From Sneathiellales bacterium (lineage in GTDB: Bacteria > Pseudomonadota > Alphaproteobacteria > JANQFL01): DNA of 52,955 nt. Below, one piece after another: positions 9,513-18,031 of the stretch (position 1 is the first letter of the stretch; the number at the start of each line of letters is the position of its first letter). The stretch covers positions 1 through 52,955 of the forward strand of contig JANQFL010000010.1 in NCBI GenBank assembly GCA_028277845.1, written 5' to 3'. The notes under the pieces are model-generated. The model was not told where the DNA came from and did no database searches. It saw only the letters and a list, made by a program, of their open reading frames with translations. The translations under genes were made by a program, and so were the position numbers.

Positions 9513-9545
9513 CCACCGGAACCGGAAACATCCCGGTTCCGGTGG
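9513..9545 (-). terminator. Intercistronic hairpin between TRAP binding-protein and permease genes
   Basis: Perfect 13-bp stem CCACCGGAACCGG / CCGGTTCCGGTGG with a 7-nt loop, between the DctP-type stop and the DctQ-type start. No T-run follows. In such a position it may stabilise the binding-protein mRNA or cause partial termination, giving excess binding protein over permease. Confidence 0.7.
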
Positions 9546-9554
9546 AAGAACGTC

Positions 9555-10529
9555 TTACATGCCCTTGAACTTATTGACGATTGCGGTGCCATCCGAGCCG
9601 GCCTTGTCCATCCATTCCTTGGTCATGGTTTCGCCGATCCTGTTCAATTCGGCCTTGAAACCGGCGCCAGGCGCGGCCACGGTCATGCCGTTGGCGGCCA
9701 GGGTCTTGAGGTACCCGGCGGCGAGTGAAGCGCTCTTGTTCCAGCCTTCCAACTCGGTCTCGTTGGCGATGTTGAGGATGATCGTGCGGATCTTGGCGTC
9801 CAGGCCGTCCCACGACTTCTTGTTCACCACCACCATGTTTTTCGGCAGCCAGGCCTGGGTGTCGTAGAAATGGCTCAGATGCTCCCAAACCTTGCGGTCG
9901 ACGCCGGTGGCGCCGGACGAAATGAACGAATTGGCGACACCGGTGGCCAGGGCCTGGCTCAGCTCGGCGGCTTCGATCTGGGTCGGCACGGCGCCGGTCA
10001 ACTCGGCCAGACGCGCGGTGGCCGGGTTATAGGCCCGGAACTTCAACCCCTTCATGTCGGCGACGGCATTGAGCGCCTTGTTGGCGTATATGCCTTGCGG
10101 TGGCCACGGCACGGCGTACAGGAACTTCAGACCCTGTTTGTCTAGGATACCCTCGATGGTCGGCCGCGACGCGTCATACAGATTGCGCGCCGCCTGATAG
10201 TCGGTCGCCAGGAACGGCACCGCGTCGATACCGAAAATAGGATTTTCGTTGGACAGGGCGGAAATCAGGCGCTCGCCGATCGGCGCTTGGCCGGTCTGCA
10301 CGGCGCGTTTGATCTCGCCACCCTTGAACAGGGACCCGCCGCCATGCACGACGATTTCCAGCTGGCCGTTGGTCGCCTGTGTCACCCGCGCGGCGAACTG
10401 CTTGCCCAGTTGCGTGTGGAAATTGCTGTCGGCATAGGCCATCGGCATGTCCCAGCGATCGGCGGCAAACGCGCCCGACGCGGACACGGCGACGATCCCC
10501 GCTGCCAGGGGCAGAAAAATGGATTTCAT
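9555..10529 (-). CDS. TRAP transporter solute-binding protein (DctP family)
   Basis: Periplasmic substrate-binding subunit, 324 aa, with a Sec signal (MKSIFLPLAAGIVAVSASGAFA). Family landmarks include the GGGSLFKGGEIKRAVQTGQ segment, FRAYNPATARLAELTGAVPTQIEAAELSQAL, and the conserved Arg before the binding cleft (LKFRAYN), which usually contacts a substrate carboxylate. The ATG at 10529 follows GGGAGA. A longer reading frame upstream has no coding look. It is the first gene of binding protein - small permease - large permease. Confidence 0.93.
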   Translation of the reverse strand: MKSIFLPLAAGIVAVSASGAFAADRWDMPMAYADSNFHTQLGKQFAARVTQATNGQLEIVVHGGGSLFKGGEIKRAVQTGQAPIGERLISALSNENPIFGIDAVPFLATDYQAARNLYDASRPTIEGILDKQGLKFLYAVPWPPQGIYANKALNAVADMKGLKFRAYNPATARLAELTGAVPTQIEAAELSQALATGVANSFISSGATGVDRKVWEHLSHFYDTQAWLPKNMVVVNKKSWDGLDAKIRTIILNIANETELEGWNKSASLAAGYLKTLAANGMTVAAPGAGFKAELNRIGETMTKEWMDKAGSDGTAIVNKFKGM

Positions 10530-10661
10530 GATTGTCTCCCTATGATGCCGCGTTGTTCCGCGGCTGTTATCGAAGGCCGGCGTGCGGCCGGTGCGAAACC
10601 TCGTCTCGGCCCGAGTGGATCCGGACCCTGTTTTCTCTACCATGAAACAGCACAACCGAGA

Positions 10662-10692
10662 AGCCGGACGCAGGGTCACACTGCGTCCGGCT
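10662..10692 (-). terminator. Hairpin downstream of the DUF4399 gene
   Basis: Perfect 12-bp stem AGCCGGACGCAG / CTGCGTCCGGCT with a 7-nt loop, 27 bp past the stop at 10720 on the minus strand. It probably separates DUF4399 from the TRAP operon. The tail is TTCTCGG, not a long U-tract. Confidence 0.65.
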
Positions 10693-10719
10693 GTGCAAGC
10701 TGCCTTTAAGTAAGTCCGG

Positions 10720-11151
10720 CTATTTGACGGTGATCGTGATCTTCTTCGACTGCACGACCGGCTCGTGCGGGATGTGGTTGTGGTCGCCCAACAGCAGTTG
10801 CAGGGTGTGCGTGCCCGGCGACAATGTGACACTGGTTTCGGTCTGGCCGCCGCCGAAATGCCGGTAGTGGTCGTCCTTCGGGATCGGTTCTCCCAAAATC
10901 GGCAAGGGCGCGTCGATAATCAGATGATGATGGCCCGTGTGCTTCTTTTCGACGCCGGCAGGCGCGACCCCCATGCCTTTCAGGCCAAAACGCACGACTA
11001 CCGGATTGGAAACGGTCGCGCCGTCGGCCGGCGCGATGAAATAAAGCGTGGCGCCTTCCTTCGACATGGTGCGGTGACCGTCGGCCTGGGCGGACAACGG
11101 TGCGGCACAAAAAGCGGCGGCCAAGGCCGCCGAAAGAACGAGACGCTTCAT
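10720..11151 (-). CDS. DUF4399 family exported protein
   Basis: Exported 143-aa protein with a Sec signal ending near AQA-DG. It belongs to DUF4399, recognised by FGLKGMGVAPAG, the histidine-rich TGHHHLIID block, and HFGGGQTETSVTLSPGTHTLQLLLGDHNHIPH. The many histidines suggest metal binding in the periplasm, but the function of the family is unknown to me. The ATG at 11151 follows GGGGAGGG. It lies downstream of the DUF3012 lipoprotein gene with a hairpin between them. Confidence 0.82.
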   Translation of the reverse strand: MKRLVLSAALAAAFCAAPLSAQADGHRTMSKEGATLYFIAPADGATVSNPVVVRFGLKGMGVAPAGVEKKHTGHHHLIIDAPLPILGEPIPKDDHYRHFGGGQTETSVTLSPGTHTLQLLLGDHNHIPHEPVVQSKKITITVK

Positions 11152-11166
11152 GAAACCCTCCCCAGT

Positions 11167-11198
11167 GTGGTTGCGCCAGAGATTTAGGGCGCAACCAC
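11167..11198 (-). terminator. Intercistronic hairpin between DUF3012 and DUF4399
   Basis: 11-bp perfect stem GTGGTTGCGCC / GGCGCAACCAC with a 10-nt loop (AGAGATTTAG on the + strand). It lies between the DUF3012 stop and the ribosome site of DUF4399. It could terminate or attenuate the minus-strand transcript. Confidence 0.6.
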
Positions 11199-11212
11199 GG
11201 GAAGGGAACTGA

Positions 11213-11395
11213 CTACTTGATGATACAGTGCTTGGCGAAATCGGTCGCTTCGTTGGCGGTCCAATCACCCTTCGGTTTTTCCTTCAGCTGATTGCACCAT
11301 TCCTCGCTGCCGACCTCGGGGGAACACGCCGTCATGGAGAGGGACATAGCGGCGATGGCGGCAACGATGGCGAAGCTTTTGATGCTCTTCTTCAT
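11213..11395 (-). CDS. DUF3012 family small lipoprotein
   Basis: Tiny 60-aa lipoprotein. The signal peptide ends in a lipobox-like SMTAC (Cys24). The mature part has the DUF3012 signature PEVGSEEWCNQLKEKPKGDW followed by TANEATDFAKHC, with two further cysteines. The whole product matches the family from end to end. The role is unknown. It is encoded between a dihaem cytochrome gene and DUF4399 on the same strand. Confidence 0.85.
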   Translation of the reverse strand: MKKSIKSFAIVAAIAAMSLSMTACSPEVGSEEWCNQLKEKPKGDWTANEATDFAKHCIIK

Positions 11396-11490
11396 ACACT
11401 GAACCTCAATTTCCCGATTCCGTTACTGTACCCCTATGTGTAAGCACGGAACCGGTTGGCCACAAGTTGGTGGAAATACGTATGTCCGCC

Positions 11491-12291
11491 TCAATTTCCG
11501 CCGGGGCGGGTCGGCAGCGTCTGGGCGTAGGACAGGACATCCAGCAGCACATCCGGCCCGAAGACGCGCATCGCCGGCATGTCGGCAAAGGTCTGGCCGT
11601 TCATCACCTTGTGCAAGGCGCGCCATGGATTGGTCTTGATGACCCGGGCCAGGGAGAGCTGTTCTTCTTCCTCGCCGATCCAGGCGCCGCCGTCGAAATC
11701 GTGGCACATGGCGCAGACGTTCTGGAACACCGCCCGGCCCCGTTCGGCGTTGCCGCGCACGTAGTTCTTCTCCGCGGCGATACGGTCCTTGGCGTCCAGG
11801 GCGCCCTTGCTGACAAACAAGGCCAGCGCCTTGACGGCGTTGTCCGGTAACAGAGGCTCGGAATAGCCATGAATGTCGTTGCGGATGACGGCTTCGATCT
11901 TGGCCGGTGCCATGCCCGCCATGCCGTCGATACCCTTGATGCCAATCTTCGCATCCCGTTTTCCCAGTTCGCCGTCACGGCCTTTGTAATCCCAGCCATG
12001 ACAACTGACGCAACGCCATGTCTCGCTGCCTCTGAGCAGCCCGTCTGCCGGATAAGCGGGGTGCGTGGTTTTCGGCGGATCGTTCAACAGGACGCCCCAC
12101 CACAAATCGTAGAGCCGTCCGCCATAGGCGATCATCCAGGCGGTGCTGGGGTTGTTGGGCGCGTCATCGACCGAGCTTTGGTAAAAGCCCTTTGGCGTGT
12201 CGTCCTGCGCCATGGCTGGCGCGCCGGCGAACGCAATCATGACAGTGGTGAGAACGGCGAGACCGCGGGCGAAAAATCCTGATGCGAACAT
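11491..12291 (-). CDS. Exported dihaem cytochrome c
   Basis: Periplasmic cytochrome, 266 aa, with a Sec signal (MFASGFFARGLAVL...APAMA) and two class-I-like haem motifs, CVSCH and CAMCH, one in each half. The first domain has a long N-terminal part (YGGRLYDLWWGVLLND...HPAYP) seen in c-type cytochromes fed by other electron donors. Methionines after each motif could be sixth ligands. The start at 12291 gives a clean signal peptide; an ATG at 12327 would add 12 residues. Its partner is unknown. It may add to respiratory electron flow, but no oxidase gene is nearby. Confidence 0.85.
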   Translation of the reverse strand: MFASGFFARGLAVLTTVMIAFAGAPAMAQDDTPKGFYQSSVDDAPNNPSTAWMIAYGGRLYDLWWGVLLNDPPKTTHPAYPADGLLRGSETWRCVSCHGWDYKGRDGELGKRDAKIGIKGIDGMAGMAPAKIEAVIRNDIHGYSEPLLPDNAVKALALFVSKGALDAKDRIAAEKNYVRGNAERGRAVFQNVCAMCHDFDGGAWIGEEEEQLSLARVIKTNPWRALHKVMNGQTFADMPAMRVFGPDVLLDVLSYAQTLPTRPGGN

Positions 12292-12389
12292 GTCTGGGTT
12301 CCGTTGTTCCTTATCGTTGGCCGTCATTCAGGGGACGCCGGGACGCGAAGTCAACAGCACCAATTGTCACAGACAAACCGGCCCCAATT

Positions 12390-13295
12390 TCACAACGGGC
12401 GAAACAATTCCGCCAGTTGTTCGGCTTCCTGAACCTGGTCGCGTGACATCTCCTTGCGCAGCGACTTGAGATAGTGTTCCGAAATGTCCGGTTTCTGGGC
12501 CTTGGCCAGGAAGAACCAGCGGTATGCGGCCACCAGGTTGCGTTCGACCCCTTCGCCCAGCGCGTACATGCGGCCGAGGAAGACCTGGGCGTTGACATGG
12601 CCCTGGGCAGCGGCAATCTCGAAATGCCGGGCGGCGCGGCGGTAGTTCTTTTTGACGCCCTGGCCCCGGTAGTAAAGCCGGCCGAGATCGAACTCCGCTT
12701 TGCCGATGCCGTCCGAAGCGGCGGCGCGGAACAGGTCGGCGGCGCTTTTGAAGTCCTGATCGACGCCCGCGCCGAAATAGTACATGTACGCCAGGTTGCG
12801 CATGGCCTTGCCATAGCCCTGGGCGGCGGCCTTGCGCAGCAGTTTGACGGCTTCGGCCGGGTCGGCGGGCACGCCGTGTCCGTCGATATACAGTGTGGCG
12901 AGATTGCGTTGCGCCTTGGCGTTCCCCTGATCGGCGCTGAGGCGGTACCACTCGGCCGCCTGTTTCATGTCCTTTTCCACCGCCTTGCCTTCGGCATAGT
13001 AGATGCCGACGATGCGTTGGGACTCGGCGTGGCCCTGTTCGGCCGCCTTGCGGAACCACTTCAAAGCGGTCTCGGCAGACTCCTCGACCCCGTTGCCGCT
13101 GTCATACATCCGCCCGAGCCAGTATTGCGCTTCGGCGTCGCCCGCCTCGGCTTTCGGAGCCGCCATCGCCACCACGGCATCGTAATCGCCGACATTGACC
13201 AGTGCGCGGTATGGCGGGACCGAGTCGGCCCAGGCGGCTTGCGCCAGGATACCGAACACGATCGCCATCGGTGCGAAGAAGATAAAACGGATCAT
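12390..13295 (-). CDS. Exported Sel1-repeat (TPR-like) protein
   Basis: Exported 301-aa protein: a signal peptide (MIRFIFFAPMAIVFGILAQAAWA) then about six Sel1 repeats of roughly 36 residues. Typical units are AEAQYWLGRMYDSGNGV, AKAQRNLATLYIDGHGV and VNAQVFLGRMYALGEGV. Sel1 repeats form helical scaffolds for protein-protein contacts. The C-terminal 30 residues are charged and helical. No enzymatic motif is seen. Neighbouring genes give no strong hint of the partner. Confidence 0.88.
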   Translation of the reverse strand: MIRFIFFAPMAIVFGILAQAAWADSVPPYRALVNVGDYDAVVAMAAPKAEAGDAEAQYWLGRMYDSGNGVEESAETALKWFRKAAEQGHAESQRIVGIYYAEGKAVEKDMKQAAEWYRLSADQGNAKAQRNLATLYIDGHGVPADPAEAVKLLRKAAAQGYGKAMRNLAYMYYFGAGVDQDFKSAADLFRAAASDGIGKAEFDLGRLYYRGQGVKKNYRRAARHFEIAAAQGHVNAQVFLGRMYALGEGVERNLVAAYRWFFLAKAQKPDISEHYLKSLRKEMSRDQVQEAEQLAELFRPL

Positions 13296-13376
13296 GATAT
13301 GCCTGCTGTCACGCGATAAGTGGCGCCACGGTAGTCCAGCCCACCCCGCGGTGCAACGATGTGCTTGGATTTTCCG

Positions 13377-13997
13377 CTAGGTTCTGCGGAAGCGGCACCA
13401 GATGAAATTCTGCTTCGCGCCCCCGGGCGTGGCGTGGTCTTCGTGATGGTGTTCGATCAGCAAGAATTCACCGCCCAGCGCGGACGCTAGGGAACTGGCG
13501 TCGTGGCGCATGACCGGAAGTCCGCTGCACTTTTCCGGTCCTTGCGGCGAAAACGTGGCCATGACGACGTGACCGTCCGGGGCGAGGGCGTGTGTCAATG
13601 TTGTGACGTAGGCTTCCCGGTCGGCCTGAGCGGTCAGGAAGTGGAAGACGGCGCGGTCGTGCCACACGGCAAATTGTCTCTCGGGCCTCCAAGTTTGGAT
13701 ATCGCCGGTGATCCACGTAACCTGGCCGGCTTTTTCGCCGAGCCGGGCCTTGGCCGCATCGAGGGCGGCCGCCGAGACATCGAGTACGGTGAGATCCGTA
13801 AACCCGTCCGCCAGCAGATGATCCGCCAGCGTCGACGCGCCGCCGCCGATGTCGGCGATGGCGGCATCCTTGGCGACGCCGGTGGCGGCAATCATTGCCA
13901 GCGACCGGTCCGGCCGCGGCTGATACCAGCTCACGGCATCCGTGGCACGGGTCTGGTAGACCGACTGCCAATGCTCCTCGGTTGATTTTTCTGTCAT
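13377..13997 (-). CDS. Class I SAM-dependent methyltransferase
   Basis: Cytoplasmic 206-aa protein. The SAM-binding motif I is IADIGGGAST, motif II is the acidic end of strand 2 (LTVLDVSAAAL), and an aspartate near WITGDIQTW follows. The N-terminus HWQSVYQTRATDAVSWYQPRP and the HDRAVFHFLT segment are typical of a small-methyltransferase subfamily often annotated as class I SAM methyltransferase. The substrate is unknown. The start ATG lies 8 bp after the end of the upstream minus-strand frame region. Confidence 0.85.
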   Translation of the reverse strand: MTEKSTEEHWQSVYQTRATDAVSWYQPRPDRSLAMIAATGVAKDAAIADIGGGASTLADHLLADGFTDLTVLDVSAAALDAAKARLGEKAGQVTWITGDIQTWRPERQFAVWHDRAVFHFLTAQADREAYVTTLTHALAPDGHVVMATFSPQGPEKCSGLPVMRHDASSLASALGGEFLLIEHHHEDHATPGGAKQNFIWCRFRRT

Positions 13998-14050
13998 GAC
14001 AGAACTACTTCAACACCGTTGCGGTGCCGGCGCCAGATGACCGATTGCCG

Positions 14051-14362
14051 CTACCTGCGCCGTTTTTCGGCCCGCGGCAAGCGCGGCCAGTCGATTTGGT
14101 CATCGGGTTTGCGCCGCACCCAGGCGACGAAACGGGCGATATCGTCATCGGCGCGCAATACCTCGGCGGTCGCGTGCGTGGTCGCCAGTTCCGCCTCGGA
14201 AAAGCGCCGGTGCACCATGCGGTGGCAGATCTTGTGCATCCAGTCCCAGTCCCGGCCGCCATGGGCGCGGGGGATCCAGTGGTGCCGGTCGACACTGGGA
14301 CCGGCCATCATGATGCGGCCGCACAGCGGACAGGGGCCCAAGGTATCGTCTGCGCCGGCCAA
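14051..14362 (-). CDS. HNH-type zinc finger nuclease-like protein
   Basis: 103-aa protein with the layout of an HNH endonuclease fold: a zinc-knuckle half (CPLCGR), then DRHHWIPRAHGG with the HH pair, then HKICHRMVHRRFSE with a second Cys and histidines. Active HNH nucleases use this arrangement to cut DNA, but here the biological target is unknown. The start is TTG at 14362, five bases after the TauE stop, so it is probably translationally coupled. No ATG exists before the zinc knuckle. Confidence 0.78.
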   Translation of the reverse strand: MAGADDTLGPCPLCGRIMMAGPSVDRHHWIPRAHGGRDWDWMHKICHRMVHRRFSEAELATTHATAEVLRADDDIARFVAWVRRKPDDQIDWPRLPRAEKRRR

Positions 14363-14366
14363 CGGG

Positions 14367-15125
14367 CTAGCCCGACTGCCAGAGCGGCAGACTGGTGATC
14401 GCCGCCGCCGTGCACAACACCAGGGCGAACAGCCGGAAAAACCGTTCCGACGCCACCGAGAACAGTTTCGAACCGACGACGATGGCGATGGCGTAGGGCA
14501 CGACGAACAACAAACCCATTTGCCCGGTCTCTGCGGTGAACAATCCGTTCCACCACAGCGACGCGCCGGTGACGATGCCGATCAGGCCGAAATAGGCGAA
14601 GATGTTGTAACGCACCAGGGCCGGCGACGACGCGCCGCCCAGCCAGAACAGGATGACCGGCGGTCCGTACAGGCTGGCGAAGCCGCCGCCAAGTCCCGAA
14701 GCCGCGCCGACTCCGGCCGAATAGGCGGCGCCCGGGTCGCGCCGGTAGCGCCAGCCCGTCGCCATGATGCCGACGAGAATCAGGATGGTCGTGCAGATGA
14801 TCCAGCGTCCGATGACGGGATCGGCGACCACCAGCAGGTACACCCCGGCCGGTACCGTAACGGCGGCGCCCAGAGTGAGCGGAAAGACCGACTTCCAGTC
14901 GCAATGGCGGAAGGCGGCAAGAAGGAACGGCAGGCTGACGATGGTATCGAAGATGAACATGGCCGGAACCGCGACCGTGGGGGCATAGAGGGCGGCGGCG
15001 ACCGGCACGAAGATCATGGCGGCGCCGAAGCCGCTGAACCCACGCACGACGCCGGCCAACGCCGCCATACCCGCGGCAAGCCAGAACCGGGTTTCCGACA
15101 GTATCGACAAGTCCCATTCGGCCAT
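14367..15125 (-). CDS. TauE/SafE family sulfite exporter-like permease
   Basis: Integral membrane protein, 252 aa, with about eight hydrophobic segments. The family signature is GVVRGFSGFGAAMIFVP near residue 25 and again GLGGGFASLYGPPVILFWL near residue 145, the two-fold repeat of TauE/SafE. Members export sulfite or other small organosulfur anions; the substrate here is not known. The HNH gene overlaps closely downstream and the NUDIX gene lies 22 bp upstream, all on the same strand. Confidence 0.9.
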   Translation of the reverse strand: MAEWDLSILSETRFWLAAGMAALAGVVRGFSGFGAAMIFVPVAAALYAPTVAVPAMFIFDTIVSLPFLLAAFRHCDWKSVFPLTLGAAVTVPAGVYLLVVADPVIGRWIICTTILILVGIMATGWRYRRDPGAAYSAGVGAASGLGGGFASLYGPPVILFWLGGASSPALVRYNIFAYFGLIGIVTGASLWWNGLFTAETGQMGLLFVVPYAIAIVVGSKLFSVASERFFRLFALVLCTAAAITSLPLWQSG

Positions 15126-15147
15126 GGCGTTCCGTCGGTCTTTGTGG

Positions 15148-15588
15148 TTAGTCCAGGAACCGGGCCAGGAGGTCGGGGTAGTCGTCGGGAAAGGCCAGGT
15201 CCAGTTCGAGCGCCTCGCTGCGGCTGCACCAGCGCATTTCCGTGTGTTCGTCGCCGCGCAGCGCCGGCCCGGGTCCGTGCCATCGGGTCACCACGAAGAT
15301 ATGGATGAGCGCCGGTGGGTTTTCCGCGTCCCCGTCCGAGTGCAATCGCGTGAACAGTTGGGCGTCATTGGGCACAATGTCCAGTTCTTCCCGGAGTTCG
15401 CGCCTGAGCGCCTGTTCCAGGGTTTCGCCGGCCTCGACGTGACCGCCGAATACATCCCACTTTTCCGGAGCGCGGCGACGATCGGCGGACCGGCGCCCGA
15501 GCAGAACGCCACGCTCCGACAGTATGAGCGCGCAGGCGCAGTGCACTCTGCCGTCAGCCACGTCTACGGGCGCGGCGGCGGTGCTCAT
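15148..15588 (-). CDS. NUDIX hydrolase
   Basis: 146-aa hydrolase of nucleoside-diphosphate-linked substrates. The Nudix box is clear: GHVEAGETLEQALRRELREE, with the expected Gly, Glu, Arg-Glu and Glu-Glu metal-binding residues. The N-terminal strand VHCACALILSERGVLLGRRS and the loop KWDVFGGHVE also fit. It may cleanse oxidised or modified nucleotides, but the exact substrate cannot be told. It lies between the VWA protein gene and the TauE-type permease gene. Confidence 0.92.
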   Translation of the reverse strand: MSTAAAPVDVADGRVHCACALILSERGVLLGRRSADRRRAPEKWDVFGGHVEAGETLEQALRRELREELDIVPNDAQLFTRLHSDGDAENPPALIHIFVVTRWHGPGPALRGDEHTEMRWCSRSEALELDLAFPDDYPDLLARFLD

Positions 15589-15613
15589 CGCACGGGCGGT
15601 CTTGTGGAGGGCA

Positions 15614-16789
15614 CTAGCGCTGCAGCTCCTTCATGCCCCGTTCCAGGCCGTCGATGGTGAGGGGATACATGCGGTCGCCCATGACCTGTTTCAGCATGTG
15701 GATAGACGGGGTGTATTCCCAGTACTTCTCGGGCACCGGGTTGAGCCAGATGGCGCTCTGGTAGATGTCGAGGATGCGCTGCATCCAGACCTGGCCGGCT
15801 TCCTCGTTCCAGTGTTCCACGCTGCCGCCGGGTGTCACGATTTCGTAGGGGCTCATGGTGGCGTCACCGACGAAGATCAGTTTGTAGTCGTTGCCGAAGG
15901 TGTGCATGACCTCCCAGGTCGGCTGGAAGTCGCTGTGCCTGCGCCGGTTGTCCTTCCACAGCTTCTCGTAAAGGCAGTTGTGGAAGTAATAATACTCCAT
16001 GTGCTTGAACTCGCTGCGCGCGGCGGAGAACATTTCCTCGCAGGTCCGGATATGGTCGTCCATCGACCCGCCGATATCGAACAGCAGCAGGACCTTCACC
16101 TTGTTGTGGCGCTCCGGCACCATCTTGATGTCCAGATAGCCGGCATTGTCGGCGGTGGCGCGGATGGTGTGCGGCAGGTCCAGTTCTTCCTTGGCCCCAT
16201 CGCGGGCGAACTTGCGCAACCGGCGCAGCGCCACCTTGATGTTGCGGGTGCCCAGCTCCACCGAATCGTCCAGATTGCGGTATTCGCGCTTGTCCCATAC
16301 CTTGACGGCGCGGCGGTGGCGCGACTTGTCCTGGCCGATGCGCACGCCTTCCGGATTGTAGCCGTAGGCGCCGAACGGCGAGGTGCCGGCGGTGCCGATC
16401 ATCTTGGAACCGCCCTGGTGGCGTTTTTCCTGTTCCTCGAGGCGCTTCTTCAATGTTTCCATGAGCTTGTCCCAGCCCATGGCTTCGAGCTCTTCCATCT
16501 CTTCGGGCGAGAGATAGAGTTCGGCCATCTTGCGCAGCCATTCCTCGGGGATGTCGGCGGCGGGGTCGTCACGGATGAATTCGATGCCGTTGAAGCAGTG
16601 GCCGAACACCCGGTCGAACTTGTCCAGATTACGCTCGTCCTTCACCAGGCAGGAACGGGAGAGGAAATAGAAATCGTCGATGCTGTAGTTGGCGACGCCC
16701 TTCTGCAGCGCTTCCAGCATGGTCAGGTATTCCCGCAACGTGACGGGAATTTTCGATTCGCGCAGTTCGAAAAAGAAGTTGTTGAACAT
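15614..16789 (-). CDS. CoxE-like VWA domain protein
   Basis: 391-aa protein with a C-terminal von Willebrand A domain. The metal site (MIDAS) is DIGGSMDDH, matching DxGxS, and a further D lies in LIFVGDATMSPYE. The N-terminal half is helical (NFFFELRESKIPVTLREYLTMLEALQ). Proteins of this type form a complex with MoxR-family AAA+ ATPases that remodel or activate metalloenzymes. The partner is probably the ATPase at 17189-18031. The small exported protein between them may be co-transcribed. Confidence 0.88.
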   Translation of the reverse strand: MFNNFFFELRESKIPVTLREYLTMLEALQKGVANYSIDDFYFLSRSCLVKDERNLDKFDRVFGHCFNGIEFIRDDPAADIPEEWLRKMAELYLSPEEMEELEAMGWDKLMETLKKRLEEQEKRHQGGSKMIGTAGTSPFGAYGYNPEGVRIGQDKSRHRRAVKVWDKREYRNLDDSVELGTRNIKVALRRLRKFARDGAKEELDLPHTIRATADNAGYLDIKMVPERHNKVKVLLLFDIGGSMDDHIRTCEEMFSAARSEFKHMEYYYFHNCLYEKLWKDNRRRHSDFQPTWEVMHTFGNDYKLIFVGDATMSPYEIVTPGGSVEHWNEEAGQVWMQRILDIYQSAIWLNPVPEKYWEYTPSIHMLKQVMGDRMYPLTIDGLERGMKELQR

Positions 16790-16809
16790 GCTTGCCGGCT
16801 ACCTCTCGG

Positions 16810-17100
16810 TCACTGCTTGGGTGTGCAGGATTCCTTCATGGTTTCCTGCTGGCTGTCGTAGGCAATGCGGCATTCGACGACCTTGCCGGCCTTGCCGAGC
16901 ATATAAGTGGAGACCTGGACGACCCGGGTCAGGTGTTCGTACGGCGCCACACCCTTGTGCTCTTCCCTGGTTTCCTTCTTGTCGAGGATCGTCCAACCGT
17001 CGCTTAGAAGGTCTTTGACCCGCATGGGATCGGCGCCTTGCACGGTGGCCGCACCGGCAATGGTCGCTGCGACCGTCACGATCAGGGACTGCTTGAACAT
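16810..17100 (-). CDS. Small exported protein, unknown function
   Basis: Exported 96-aa protein. A signal peptide (MFKQSLIVTVAATIAGAATVQGA) precedes a short mature domain with a DGWTILDKKETREEHKG start, TRVVQVSTYMLGKAGKVVECRIAYD and a C-terminal Cys. Two cysteines in the mature part could form a disulfide. I do not recognise the family. It lies between the CoxE-like VWA gene and the MoxR-type ATPase gene. Confidence 0.75.
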   Translation of the reverse strand: MFKQSLIVTVAATIAGAATVQGADPMRVKDLLSDGWTILDKKETREEHKGVAPYEHLTRVVQVSTYMLGKAGKVVECRIAYDSQQETMKESCTPKQ

Positions 17101-17188
17101 GGCGATGCCTCCTTGCGAAGGAAAATCGGTGTCTCAGCCGTGAAACGCCTGGCCGTGCCCCATAGTAACAAGATCCACCGCGGTCCGA

Positions 17189-18031
17189 CTACTGCCCGCG
17201 CTTGTTGAGAAACGCCAACCGCTCGAACAAATGCACGTCCTGCTCGTTCTTGAGCAGGGCGCCGTGCAGGGGCGGGATCAGCTTGTTGGGATCACGGCTC
17301 TTGAGCACCTCGATCGGCAGGGACTCGGCCATCAGCAATTTGAGCCAATCGAGCAGCTCCGACGTCGACGGCTTCTTCTTCAAGCCGGGCACGTCGCGGA
17401 TTTCGTAGAACACGGTCAGCGCTTCCCGCACCAGTTCATGCTGGATGTCGGGGAAATGCACATCGACGATGGTGCTCATGGTGTCGGCGTCGGGGAACGA
17501 GATGTAATGGAAGAAGCAGCGGCGCAGGAAGGCGTCCGGCAGCTCCTTCTCGTTGTTCGATGTGATCATGACGATCGGCCGGTGCTTGGCGCTGATGGTC
17601 TCCGACGTCTCGTAGACGAAGAACTCCATGCGGTCGAGTTCCTGCAACAGGTCGTTGGGGAACTCGATATCGGCCTTGTCGATCTCGTCGATCAGCAGGA
17701 TCGGCCGGGTGTCGCCGGTGAAGGCTTCCCACAGCTTGCCCTGCTTGATGTAGTTGCGGATGTCGTGCACCCGGTCGTCACCGAGCTGCGAATCCCGCAG
17801 CCGCGACACCGCGTCGTATTCGTAGAGGCCCTGCTGCGCCTTGGTGGTCGACTTGATGTGCCACTCGATGAGGGGCGCGCCCAGGGATTTGGCCACTTCG
17901 GCCGCCAGGACGGTCTTGCCGGTGCCGGGTTCGCCCTTGATGAGAAGCGGGCGTTCCAGGGTAATGGCGGCATTGACGGCCACCATCAGATCTTCGGTGG
18001 CGACGTAGGATTCGGTACCTTCGAATTTCAT
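17189..18031 (-). CDS. MoxR-type AAA+ ATPase
   Basis: 280-aa ATPase. The Walker A motif is GEPGTGKT, Walker B is LLIDEIDKAD, and sensor 1 is VMITSNNEKE, followed by the arginine-finger region DAFLRRCFFHYISFP. This matches the MoxR/CbbQ branch that works with VWA proteins to load metals or remodel enzymes. ATG at 18031 (MKFEGTESYVATEDL) was chosen; a TTG 13 codons upstream extends the frame without a better ribosome site. The partner is the VWA protein downstream. Confidence 0.93.
   Translation of the reverse strand: MKFEGTESYVATEDLMVAVNAAITLERPLLIKGEPGTGKTVLAAEVAKSLGAPLIEWHIKSTTKAQQGLYEYDAVSRLRDSQLGDDRVHDIRNYIKQGKLWEAFTGDTRPILLIDEIDKADIEFPNDLLQELDRMEFFVYETSETISAKHRPIVMITSNNEKELPDAFLRRCFFHYISFPDADTMSTIVDVHFPDIQHELVREALTVFYEIRDVPGLKKKPSTSELLDWLKLLMAESLPIEVLKSRDPNKLIPPLHGALLKNEQDVHLFERLAFLNKRGQ

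Noticed and set aside
11492-11510. A 19-bp string CAATTTCCGCCGGGGCGGG shared with 19346-19364
   Set aside because: One copy is in the end of the cytochrome gene and the other in the DUF2336 leader; they lack common flanks and the string is GC-rich, so it may be chance or an old repeat. A genome search would decide.
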